Source: Costus lasius
Taxonomy: Eukaryota > Streptophyta > Magnoliopsida > Zingiberales > Costaceae
Length of the DNA: 64,000 nucleotides
Reading direction: 5' to 3'
Assembly: GCA_027563935.2 (NCBI GenBank)
Contig: CM050448.1
Coordinates: 66,101,843 to 66,165,842, forward strand
Position numbers and translations under genes: made by a program. Shown here in pieces: positions 33,168 through 42,939 of the stretch. Below the pieces are notes generated by a model that was given only the letters and a program-made list of their open reading frames with translations, was not told where the DNA came from and did no database searches. Each line of letters begins with the position of its first letter. Position 1 is the stretch's first letter.

Positions 33168-33261
33168 GGCCTGCGAGCCTGGATTAATTATAAATTATTA
33201 TTTTTGTGATCTGCGCATCACATTTTAATTAATTTATTATGTAATTGACCTGCGTGTCAAT
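33168..33261 (+). repeat. Three stem-loops with CTGCGN loops in the Copia leader
   Basis: GGC-CTGCGA-GCC (33168-33179), GTGAT-CTGCGC-ATCAC (33206-33221) and ATTGAC-CTGCGT-GTCAAT (33244-33261). The stems differ completely while the loop is constant except for its last base. The same three occur at 32434-32445, 32390-32405 and 32348-32365 (minus) and at 63631-63642, 63675-63690 and 63715-63732. This suggests an RNA element in the genomic transcript, for example for packaging. Confidence 0.7.
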
Positions 33262-33316
33262 CTTGTCTAGATAGATTAAATTGTAATTTTAATCAGACAA
33301 GAGCACAGAGCACACA

Positions 33317-33373
33317 TGGCAGAGGCGCATGCAGCAGTGGCTTGACCAGGTGGGAGGACCAGGGTTCGACTCT
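33317..33373 (+). promoter_or_regulatory. tRNA-like A and B boxes in the Copia leader
   Basis: TGGCAGAGGCG (33317-33327) fits the Pol III A box except at one position, and GGTTCGACTCT (33363-33373) fits the B box except at the last base. They are 46 bases apart start to start, close to tRNA spacing. The B box lies in a stem CCAGGG-TTCGA-CTCTGG like a T arm. The boxes and spacing recur at 63787/63833 and on the minus strand at 32293/32247. No full tRNA cloverleaf is apparent. Confidence 0.5.
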
Positions 33374-33721
33374 GGGACAGGTGCATTTACCTGGTGGGCG
33401 CACCTGAGCTGCAGTGGGCGCTTGGGCCCTGGGTTGGGCCAGATGAGATGCAAAAGACCCATGAAGAGCTCAAGTGAAGACTTAAGTTAAAATTAAGGTC
33501 TTACTTAGGGTTAATGGGCTTTTACCACATAAGATCAGCATGCTTTCTACTTAACGTTTTTATAATTAGAATTGCATGATTTAATCTTCTGCTATCGCCA
33601 TAGGGTTTGCATGATAGTTAAGAAGATAAAAGACCGTTAAAATCCAACGCTATAATATCAAGCACGTAAGCCTTCTGACGCGAAACCTCACTGTTCTGAC
33701 TATCGTTGGGGCCGTGTTGTA

Positions 33722-33942
33722 CCCACTCAGTGGGCACGCCCATCTATCTTCAGACGGTGTGTGATTACACCTGCGTGTTACAGGGAAGGGATTTATCGTT
33801 TCTCGTTGCTCAGCATAGCACGTGGTGGTCCAGGGAGTAGGTCAGGTCAGCTTGACCATGTAGGCTACATATGGGGCATATGTTAGCTATATGGAGGCAG
33901 CCATCTGTGGGATCAGAGACTGTGTTGTACCAACTCAGTTGG
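33722..33942 (+). repeat. Stem-loops of 5 bp with 3-nt loops in the Copia leader
   Basis: CCCAC-TCA-GTGGG (33722-33734), GGTCA-GCT-TGACC (33845-33857) and CCAAC-TCA-GTTGG (33930-33942). The first and last share the preceding GTGTTGTA and following CAC, and differ by a paired change (C-G to A-T). All three are kept on the minus element. Confidence 0.65.
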
Positions 33943-34251
33943 CACAGTCTGCTGGATTGCCCAGATGAAGGGGAATCGCACGGGTTGGCGATTGGCAGGG
34001 ACTGCCTACCAGAAATTAGTGCTTGTACTCTCTGTGCATCTTATCTCGCCTGAGCGGGACGCGGAGACCAAGTATGAAATCTGGATCCCATCTCACTAAA
34101 AGAGTCTTACTCTTTCGGACTGTTTTAATGGATTTTTCAGTCAGATAAAATAGTGAGAAAAGAATCTTTCTTAAGTCCTGGATTGATTCTAAACATTGAT
34201 ACTGACCTTGCTGTTCTTGCATTGTTGTAGATTCCTGCAGCAACGAACACC

Positions 34252-37200
34252 ATGAGCTTCAATGTGCGATCCCTACTGGAAAGGGAGAAGTTTGCTGGGC
34301 CAAACTTCTCAGACTGGTACGGACACCTTAAGATTGTTCTTAAGGCTGAGAGGAAATTGTATGTCCTCGAGACGGCTATACCGCCTCAACCCGCTCCGAA
34401 CGCCGCAAGGGCGGTTCGGGATGCCTATGAAAAGCATGTCAATGATAGCATTGATGTTGCTTGCCTGATGCTAGCGTCTATGACGCCACAGCTGCAGCGT
34501 CAGCATGAGGATATGTCTGCTATAGAAATTATAGCAAACCTCAAGATGCTATATGCTGCACAGGCGAGGACTGAACGCTATAATTTGACCAAGCTTTTCT
34601 TTCAGAGCAAACTGGCTGAAGGGAGTCCAGTGGGAGCTCACGTGCTCAAGATGATTGGGCACAAAGAGGCTCTAGAGAAACTGGGGCATACCATCAATCA
34701 GGAGCTTGCTGTAGACATTATTCTGCAGTCTCTCCCGGCCTCTTTCGATCCGTTCATTATTAATTTTAATATGAACAAGATCGACTGTACTCCGGCAGAG
34801 TTGCTGAATATGCTCTTGACTACGGAGGAGACTCTAAAGGGAAAGCCTTCAACCTCTGTCTTGATGTTCCCTTCCAGGAACAAGAAGAAGGGGAAGAAGG
34901 GCAAACCCCCAGTCAAGAACTACAACAAGGCTCTGAAACAAAAGGTCAAGCGGTCGAAGGAATACAGATGTTTCCATTGTGGCCAGCTGGGTCACTGGAA
35001 AAAGGACTGTAAAGCGCTCCAAGGAGACAAGAAGGGAAGCATCGCTTCTGGCTCAGGTATTTTTGTGACTGAAGTCATGATATCTTCTTCTTCTATTTCA
35101 TGGGTGTTGGACACTGCATGTGGAGTTCACATTTGTTCAAATGTACAGGAACTCAAGAGAAGAAGACAGGTGGGACAGCATGAGGTGGACCTACGAGTTG
35201 GAAACGGGGCACGGGTTGCTGCTGTTGCTGTAGGAGTTTATTACATCTCATTACCATCTGGACTTGTATTGGAACTAGACAATTGTTACTTTGTACCAAG
35301 CATTACGAAAAATATTATCTCTATTCCTGCTCTTGTCAGGAAAGGGTTTTCCTTTGAATGCAAGACTTCAAAGTGTTATCTTTCTCTTGATAATATTATT
35401 TATGCTTCTGGGTCAATTAACAATGGGTTATTCATGTTGGACATGGAATGTTCTATACAAAACATTGATAATAAGAAAGCCAAGTATGCTGATGACAGCA
35501 CCTTGCTATGGCATAGTCGTTTAGGCCATATTAACAAGAAACGCATTAAGCGGTTGCATGATCATGGACTGCTGGGATCATTCTCCTATGAGGAGATTGA
35601 TACATGCAAAGCTTGTTTATTGGGCAAAATGACGAAGTCTCCTTTTCCTCATAAAGGTCAAAGGGCTTCAGGTTTACTTGACCTTATACACAGTGATGTG
35701 TGTGGGCCATTTAGTAAACATGCCAGAGGTGGCTATTCATACTTCATTACCTTTACTAATGATTTCAGTAGATATGGTTATGTCTATCTGATGAGACATA
35801 AGAGTGAATCTTTTGACAAGTTCAAAGAGTTCAAAAATGAAGTACAGAATCAGCTAGGCCGAAATATAAAGGCACTTCGCTCAGATCGAGGTGGTGAATA
35901 CCTAAGTCGAGAGTTTACTGACTATCTGAAGGAGTGTGGGATTATCTCACAGCTCACTCCACCAGGAACACCGCAATGGAATGGTGTGTCCGAGAGGAGG
36001 AACAGAACCTTACTGGATATGGTTCGTTCTATGATGAGTCAGGCTACTCTACCTTACTCCTTTTGGGGATTTGCACTGGAAACAGCTGCAAAGGTACTAA
36101 ACCGAGTGCCATCCAAGGCAGTTTCAAAGACTCCATATGAGTTATGGTATGGGAAACAGCCGAGCTTGACATTTATTAAGATCTGGGGTTGCGAGGCTTA
36201 TGTCAAAAAGCTCACCTCTGGGAAACTGGAGAGCAGATCTGACAAATGCATCTTTGTCGGTTACCCTAAGGAAACTAAGGGTTATTATTTCTACGATCCC
36301 AAAGAGAACAAAGTATTTGTTGCTCGGACGGCTATTTTTCTTGAGAAGGAGTTTCTTCTGCAAGAAGCCAGTGGGAGAGAAATAAAGTTGGATGAGAATC
36401 CAGAGGGAGGACAAAGTAGTCAAGCACAGTTGGATGAGCCTGAGCCAGTAGAATAGGTTATTGAACAACCTGAGGCTCAGATATCACGGGAACCGCGTAG
36501 ATCGGGAAGGATCCGTCGACAGCCTGAGCGCTATGACGGAGTCTACATCATTGATAATGATGAACCCCTTACTTATGCGGATGCGGTCAGTGGACCGGAG
36601 TCAGCTAGGTGGCTTGAAGCTATGCGAGCCGAGATGGACTCCATGTCAGATAACCAAGTTTGGGATTTGGTTGATCCGCCTCCGGGAGTAATCCCTATAG
36701 GCTGTAAATGGATCTTCAAGAAGAAGATTGACATGGATGGTAACGTGGTTACCTATAAAGGCAGTCTAGTTGCGAAAGGTTTCAAACAAATCTACGGGAT
36801 AGATTATGATGAAACTTTCTCTCCTGTAGCCATGTTCAAGTCAATTCGGATTATTCTTGCGATAGCAGCATATTACGATTATGAGATCTGGCAAATGGAT
36901 GTGAAGACCGCTTTCCTTAATGGAAAACTGGATGAGGATGTGTATATGACACAACCTGAAGGTTTCACTAATCCATCAGATCGTCATAAAATATGCAAGT
37001 TAAAGAAGTCCATTTATGGACTTAAGCAAGCATCTAGAAGCTGGAATATTCGTTTTGATGAATCAATATGTGAATTTGGTTTCATCAAGAATGAAGATGA
37101 CCCGTGTGTATATAAGAGGTTTAGTGGGAGCGTGATTACTTTCCTAGTCCTCTACGTCGATGATATCTTAATCATTGGAAACGATATTCCTGAACTGCAT

Positions 37201-38136
37201 GCTGTTAAAGCATGGTTAAGAAAATGTTTCCAGATGAAAGATCTAGGAGAAGCAGCCTATGTGTTAGGTGTAAAGATCTACAGGGATAGATCTAAGAGGC
37301 TTCTCGGGCTGTGCCAGAGTACTTACATCGATAAAGTCCTGGAGAGATTTCATTTAGAGAATTCTAAAAGAGGATATCTTCCAGTCAGACATGGTCTGAA
37401 TCTTTCAAAGAGTCAGTGTCCACAAACACAGACTGAGAAAGATGAAATGGACAATACGCCTTATGCTTCGGCTATTGGGTCCATTATGTATGCGATGTTA
37501 TGTACTCGCCCAGACGTCGCTTACGGGTTAAGCGTGACCAGTCGATTCCAAAGTAATCCAGGTCAGGCGCACTGGATTGCAGTCAAGAACATTTTGAAAT
37601 ATCTTCGGAGGACCAAAGATATGTTCTTGATATATGGAGGTCAGGAAGAACTCAGTATTGAAGGATATACTGACGCTTCGTTCCAATCTGACCAGGATGA
37701 TTTCCGATCGCAATCAGGTTATGTTTTTAGCTTGAATGGAGGAGCAGTGGTGTGGAAAAGTTTCAAACAGTCTATCGTTGCTGATTCCACAACAGAAGCC
37801 GAGTATGTTGCAGCCTCGGAAGCATCCAAGGAGGCAGTGTGGATTCGTAAGTTCGTTCAAGAACTTGGTGTTGTTCCTTTGAGTGCAGATCCATTGGTTA
37901 TCTTCTGTGATAACACTGGAGCAATCGCACAAGCAAAGGAACCACGGTCGCACCAGAAGTCCAAGCACATACAGAGACGGTTTCACTTGATCCGGGAGAT
38001 CATAGATCGTGGTGAGATCAAAATCTGCAAGGTTCATACAGATGACAATCTGGCTGACCCGCTTACCAAGCCTCTGGCGCAGCAGAAGCATGAGAAGCAC
38101 TGTAATAATATGGGTTTGAGATTTCTCAACCATTAG
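34252..38136 (+). pseudogene. Copia gag-pol polyprotein with a single in-frame TAG
   Basis: Same polyprotein as the minus copy, 1294 sense positions from ATG 34252 to TAG 38134-38136, with one stop at 36454-36456 in the integrase-RT linker. The minus copy has Gln there, so one C-to-T change explains it; without readthrough the product is a 734-residue gag-protease-integrase with no RT. Two other departures touch conserved spots: FTNDFSRYG for FTDDFSRYG in integrase and YKGSLVAKGF for YKGRLVAKGF in the RT fingers. Knuckle (CFHCGQLGHWKKDC), protease (VLDTACG), YVDD and RNase H motifs are kept. It lacks a 5' LTR. Confidence 0.93.
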
Positions 38137-38156
38137 ATTAAGTGCAAGTGGGAGAT

Positions 38157-39848
38157 TATTGGGGTATGCCCTTAAGGCTAATGTTTGAGGCCTTGGGATT
38201 CTTTCAGTATCATGTATAAACTCTTATGTTTATAAAGGCAATGGTTGTTATTCAGTTTGTTACATTGTCTGCTGCAATAAGTGTGCTTCTGAATAATGTC
38301 TCAATGCTGTTCAGCTTGGCTGACATGCTGTAATGTCCTTAGTCGAGATATCTTGGTGAACATGAGACAGCCTTGATATGATTGAGACTAATATGTGTTC
38401 TAATCTTATAGGATGCTTCGAGCATGGAATAAGATGTAGACTCATGGGTACATTGGATGTACTGGACAGACCCTACTAGGATATTCAATTGCTTGTCACA
38501 ATGTGAATAATCTTTGTTTGCAACAAGTGGCACATGTCCTCTGACTTGAGATCACTTGTGTTTCTAAATGATGATTGTCATTGTTTTGAGGTAGTTCAAT
38601 ATCATTTGAAACATAATGGTTATAGACTATCTTGGATAATGATCATGAGTCAGGTTAGGACACTAGTGATAGATATAGGATTGCCGTCTCCTTGATTGGA
38701 GTGTGATGTTCTAAAGGGGCCCCCTTGAATGAGATGATTGAGAAAGTGTATGGCCATACCCAGGTGACTATGTTCATCTGATCTAATCATGCTCATCATA
38801 TTGGAGTTACAGGCTTGACACGCTTGTCCAATAAGAACATCCAGTGGCAAAGGAAACATGTATGCCTTGTGGAGTAGATTCACACTTGTGCTGTGGTTTG
38901 GGTGTAGTCTTGGAAGACTCTTTCCTTTATATCGGGAGACAGTGATGTGTTGCTAGATACCCCTCACTGATCGTGATAACGTGAGTTGTCGTTACCGACA
39001 TTTAAAGGAAACCCTTAGGGTCGCACAATTTGATGATATGGCTTACTTAAGTCAGATCGTGTGGACTGAATTGTTTGGATTCAGTTTAAAGGGATTTAAT
39101 CTCTGATTGTAAGTGAGATCTGGTCTGATCATGTTTGATTGATTAGGGCTTAAGATCGGTAAGCTTTGATTGAGAGAATTGATGCTAGATCGGTGAGATC
39201 AAGAGCATCAAGAGATGAACGGTTAGATCTTGAACCTTTAGGGTTTATTGTGATCTAGACCAAAATGGCTTGGGTTAATTGGTCTTTGAACCAAACCAAA
39301 TTGAACCAGCTCATCAAGTGAGCGCATGGTTCATGGGAGAAGAGATTTGCGATTTGTTCATGAGCGCATTTCATGATGAGAAGTGGTTTTGCTATTTTTA
39401 GATAGCATGTCACTTACGTGACCACATCTCACGTCGCCTCTCTTCACGCCTCCCTCTCGCCCTCTTGTCGCCTGTTGGTTTTTTGGTTCTTGACACATTC
39501 GTGTGGTGGAGCTTCTTGACGACAAGGGAGAGGTCTCGCCAAGCAAGGAAAATCTTCTCTTCCCTTTCATACGACAAAGACCTTTGAAGAACCTTGCTAG
39601 CACAAGGATCAACAAAGAGTAGGCGGCATCACCTTGTGTGCGTCACTTTTGGAGAAGATCCCTTTCGATCTTTGCTTCCAAGGCACCATCCAAAGGATGG
39701 CGATGGTATGATCCTTCTTATGTTTGCAATCGGGGTTTTTGTAGTTGATCATATCTCATGCAATCGATCCCTAGAAATCCATTCCGCTGCTTTAAAACCT
39801 CCATATGCGCCAGTAGGGTTTCGCCCCCCCTTGTTTAGGGGACTTTCA
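38157..39848 (+). repeat. Copia family 1 LTR (3' LTR of the plus element)
   Basis: It follows a polypurine tract (AAGTGCAAGTGGGAGAT, 38140-38156) and starts TATTGGGG instead of TGTTGGGG, a mutated terminus; it ends CTTTCA at 39848. Length 1692 bp. Confidence 0.88.
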
Positions 39849-41386
39849 GTGCAAATGATAATCACAAGATTATATAGCAAGTTTAATCATTGTCAGGCCA
39901 GATGTAGCTGGGTCCAAAGATATGCCTTCTGAAAATTTTCTTGCACAATTTAAGGTACATAAGGCTCAGACCAAAAATAGTCTCTTGCTTTAAAAAGAAA
40001 TGATAGAAAATATTTTTCTCAAAGGAAAATCAAAGATGTCATCAGTGGTCCAAAGAAGGTGCCGGTGGGAAGACCTGATGCAGGCGAGAAGCAGAGGTGG
40101 AACAGATGCTAGCTGAAGAGCTGCTAGTAATGAAAATGATGGTGCCGACAGTAGAGTGATGATGAGTAGTATCTAGTGGCCTGCTAGAGCCTACAGTCAT
40201 GGTGGCGAAGTCGTCGGCCGGTGGGTTCGAGAGATAACACTGCAAAACAAATCAGTCACTAATGAAGATTCTGCTGCAAAAATAAATAAAATCAATGGAA
40301 ACAGAGGCTGAAGAAAAAGTAAGAGGTTGCTGGTGGTAGAATCCAGTGTCGATGGCTAGAAACAGTGGTGTCAGAGGTAGCTGGAATGATGGTGGCTGGG
40401 CTGCAGCTTCTGGTGGCAATTTGTAGACAAGGAGCTGCTGATGCTGGTTACAAAAAGTAGCTATACCCAAGAATAAGATTTAATGATCCAAAAAGAAAAT
40501 AGATAGAACCATATAGTAGAATAAAACTTGTTCTTTCCGGGTGTATGAAAAATAAAGGATCAAAATCTGCCATAAATTTAGGGTATCAGTAGAAAGAAGG
40601 CTACTCAGATTACTAAATCAAAAACTGCACAGAAGTTAATCAGATTCAAAAAGTTGTCATGCGTTATAGGATGATCAGAAAATATTTTCATGAAAACAAC
40701 ATTTCCAAGAGATAGAACGAAACATGTACTTCCTATTTCAAGTGAAAGATCAAGATTTCAACTGATGAAAGCATCTTAAATACTTGCAGCAAAAGTGCTA
40801 ATCAGATTAGTCAAGAAAAACTGCTGCAGAAATTAATCAGTTACCAAAAGATGCTATGTGTTATAGGATGAACCATGAACTTTAAAATTCAACAAAAATA
40901 TCCAAAAAAAATAGACAAGGATGAGTAGTTCATGTTTGTGCCAAAGATCAAAAATTTTTCAAACCAAGTTTCTGAAAATCACAGCGAGAAAACACTTAAT
41001 CAGATAAACAGAAAGCAAATTCAAAATTACGGGCGTGAAATTCTTTACGGCAGTGCCGTAATATGCACAAAATCTCTCAGGTCAAAAATATGCAGGAAAT
41101 ACGGTACCGTAAAAATTCTTACGGTACTGCCGTAAAAGTCATAAAACTGTCGGATTAAAAATGAATCTAAAAATACGGTACCGTGAAAATGCATACGGTA
41201 GTGCCGTAAAAGATGAAAAACTGTCGAGTAAGAAATAAACCAAAATTACGGCACCGTGAAATAGATTACGGCAGTGCCGTATTTTGCACAAAGTTTGATT
41301 TTCCCTACAAAAAGAGAAGAAAAATTAATTATAAAAATAAACTAAAATAAAAGAAACTAAGCTGAGTAAGAGTGCTTGGTTTGCCT
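39849..41386 (-). other. 3' part of a minus-strand Athila-like element
   Basis: No gene is supported. 41030-41285 holds four units of the TACGG palindrome array. 40620-40900 has two diverged copies of a block around GTTATAGGATGA. 40030-40470 is richer in GC and serine/threonine codons on the minus strand (ORFs of 67 and 72 codons), which could be a captured gene fragment, but I recognise nothing. The expected LTR on this side is missing; the Copia LTR ends at 39848. Confidence 0.5.
41030..41285 (-). repeat. TACGG palindrome array in the 3' region
   Basis: Four units of about 65-75 bp. Most pair an even site (TACGGTACCGTA at 41100-41111, TACGGTACCGTG, TACGGCACCGTG) with an odd site (TACGGCAGTGCCGTA, TACGGTACTGCCGTA). 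Half sites are thus spaced by 2 or 5 bases in alternation. Confidence 0.75.
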
Positions 41387-41545
41387 CCCAAGAAGCACTA
41401 ATTTTTAGGTCCATAACTTGACCAAAACTCAAACATCATGGTGAAGCAGGTGGATCAGTACCATAGTAAATAGCATACAATTTTCTGCATTTTCTTTGTC
41501 CAAAAAGTTTAGCCACTAATCCAAACATCCAAAATTTCATGTAAA

Positions 41546-42733
41546 TTACAATCGACGTGGCTTTCTTAAGTATGCAGAAATCAAATCATAATTTTCAAAT
41601 CTACTCAAAGGATATTCAATGATCTTTCTATATTTATCAGTAAGCAAAATCATTAGTCCTTTCTTGAAAATTATATTTTCAATTGCAATAAGACTTCCAT
41701 TAAAAGATTCAAGTATTGGGTCATGAAAATAGTCTTCTTGTCTCATATTAGAATCCTCAATAAAGCATAAATTTTTAAATAAATCAAAAGAGTGAATAGT
41801 AGATATGGGCAAAACATCACGGTGAGATTCATCAATGTTTGTAATATTCAAATTCTTTTCAAGTTCCTCATGCCCACAATCAAATAATTTATCAATTTCA
41901 AAATTACTAACAAAATCAGAGTGATACTTTTCAAAATCAGTTTCCTCATGTCTTTCCACAAATAATTCATCATCAGAAGAATCAAAAGAATTAATCTCAG
42001 AATTACAAGAATCAAATTTAACCACAAATAATATATCATTAAAAGAATCAATTTCATCACTATCACTAGAATCAAGAGGGGATTTTTCAAAATCAATTTC
42101 CTCAAACTTTTCCACAAATAAATTATCAAATGAATCAATTTTACAATCATCAAAATTATAGTGAGATTCATTAATGAATACATAAGGCTCAATCTCAAAA
42201 CAATCATAATTAGTGGGGGATTTTTCTAAATCTATTTTCTCAGTTTCCATATCAAACTCAAATGAACAAGCTTGTTGTGCTATCTGGGTTTCCAAGATTT
42301 TCCTTTGAGCTATTAAAGATTCTGGTTGAGAAGCAAGTTGACTAACCATTCCCTTAAGATCTTCAATTTCTTTACTTTGATTTGTCATGATTTGATTTTG
42401 ATTTTTCATGAATTTTTCAAGCATGGATTTAAGCCTAGATTCTTTAGTATCCTCAAAGTATCATTCCGAAACATGATTTGGAGGAATTAAAAATTGGCAA
42501 TCAGAAGCATAATGATCAAAACATCCACAAATATCACATCTAATAGAAGAATAAGATATCCTAATAGGGTGCATATAAGAGTGTAATTTCAATTTATCTT
42601 CAAAAGTGCACAATGAATCATCTTCATACTTACCTTGTAGCATGTATACCTCACCTCTTTCAGTTGCCCAGGAGTAGTGATTAAAAGACATATCTTCAAA
42701 TCTATCAAGAACATAAAGATTATCCAACAACAA
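41546..42733 (-). pseudogene. Gag-derived protein with acidic repeats, Athila-like non-autonomous element
   Basis: One minus-strand frame with a single stop (TGA, about 42461) that fits a CGA to TGA change. The first part resembles the gag C-terminus at 9563-12037: NHYSWATERGEVY against NHNQWTTERGVLF, and a CX2CX4HX4C knuckle (CDICGCFDHYASDC). The gag core before it is missing. The knuckle is followed by a Gln-rich stretch and then about 230 residues very rich in Asp, Glu, Ser and Phe, with repeated motifs such as IDSFDNLFVEKFEEIDFEKS, NSFDSSDDELFVERHEETDF and SNFEIDKLFDCGHEE. No aspartic protease motif is seen. The function of the acidic part is unknown; a spacer-like or nucleic-acid-competing role would be guesswork. 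Confidence 0.65.
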
Positions 42734-42915
42734 TTAATTAGAAATTTTTTTTTCAGAATAAAAACACAAGCAAATTCAAAATTTTCAGATATCACAGTTC
42801 TGTCACAACTGTGAAAATCCAAAACCTGCAAAAACAAAAAACAAAGTTAAATCTAAAACAAACAAAACTTAGTCTAGCAATACTAACAACTATTTTGATA
42901 TTAACAAAACTAAGG

Positions 42916-42933
42916 TCCCCGGCAACAGCGCCA
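42916..42933 (-). promoter_or_regulatory. Primer binding site, tRNA-Asp type, minus strand
   Basis: The reverse complement reads TGGCGCTGTTGCCGGGGA, one base different from the site at 9265. It lies 6 bases from the LTR edge. Confidence 0.85.
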
Positions 42934-42939
42934 AAAACT

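Larger units (their letters stand above)
32509..34251 (+). other. 5' leader of the plus-strand Copia
   Basis: Non-coding leader homologous to 62960-64000 (window end), so it starts some 60-75 bases after the place where a primer site should be. No LTR or primer site precedes it. Conserved parts include the run around CCCTTAGACGGGTTATTAGG (32667-32686), the CTGCGN hairpins, the tRNA-like boxes and the 5-bp stem-loops. Sequence 32509 to about 33102 has no partner in the left arm and would be the loop of the palindrome. Confidence 0.8.
25749..39848. mobile_element. Head-to-head pair of Copia family 1 elements forming a 14.1-kb inverted repeat
   Basis: The left arm (25749-32508) is a minus-strand element: 3' LTR, polyprotein, leader. 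The right arm (from about 32509) is a plus-strand element: leader, polyprotein, 3' LTR ending 39848. The paired parts are about 25749-32508 and 33103-39848, with a roughly 590-bp spacer present only in the right leader. Neither has a 5' LTR or primer site. Flanking bases ATCTC and GTGCA do not match, so there is no target duplication. The arms differ by scattered substitutions and small indels, so they are not identical copies. Confidence 0.85.

Noticed and set aside
33317..33373. A true tRNA gene in the Copia leader
   Set aside because: Only the two promoter boxes and a T-arm-like stem are seen; I could not form an acceptor stem or anticodon arm.
34016..34243. Minus-strand ORF upstream of the plus Copia as a regulatory peptide
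   Set aside because: It lies in the leader, is not kept in frame in the other leaders, and overlaps structured sequence.
40042..40470. Captured host gene exons on the minus strand
   Set aside because: Some intron-like and Ser/Thr-rich coding-like sequence is present, but no recognisable domain; left as unassigned.
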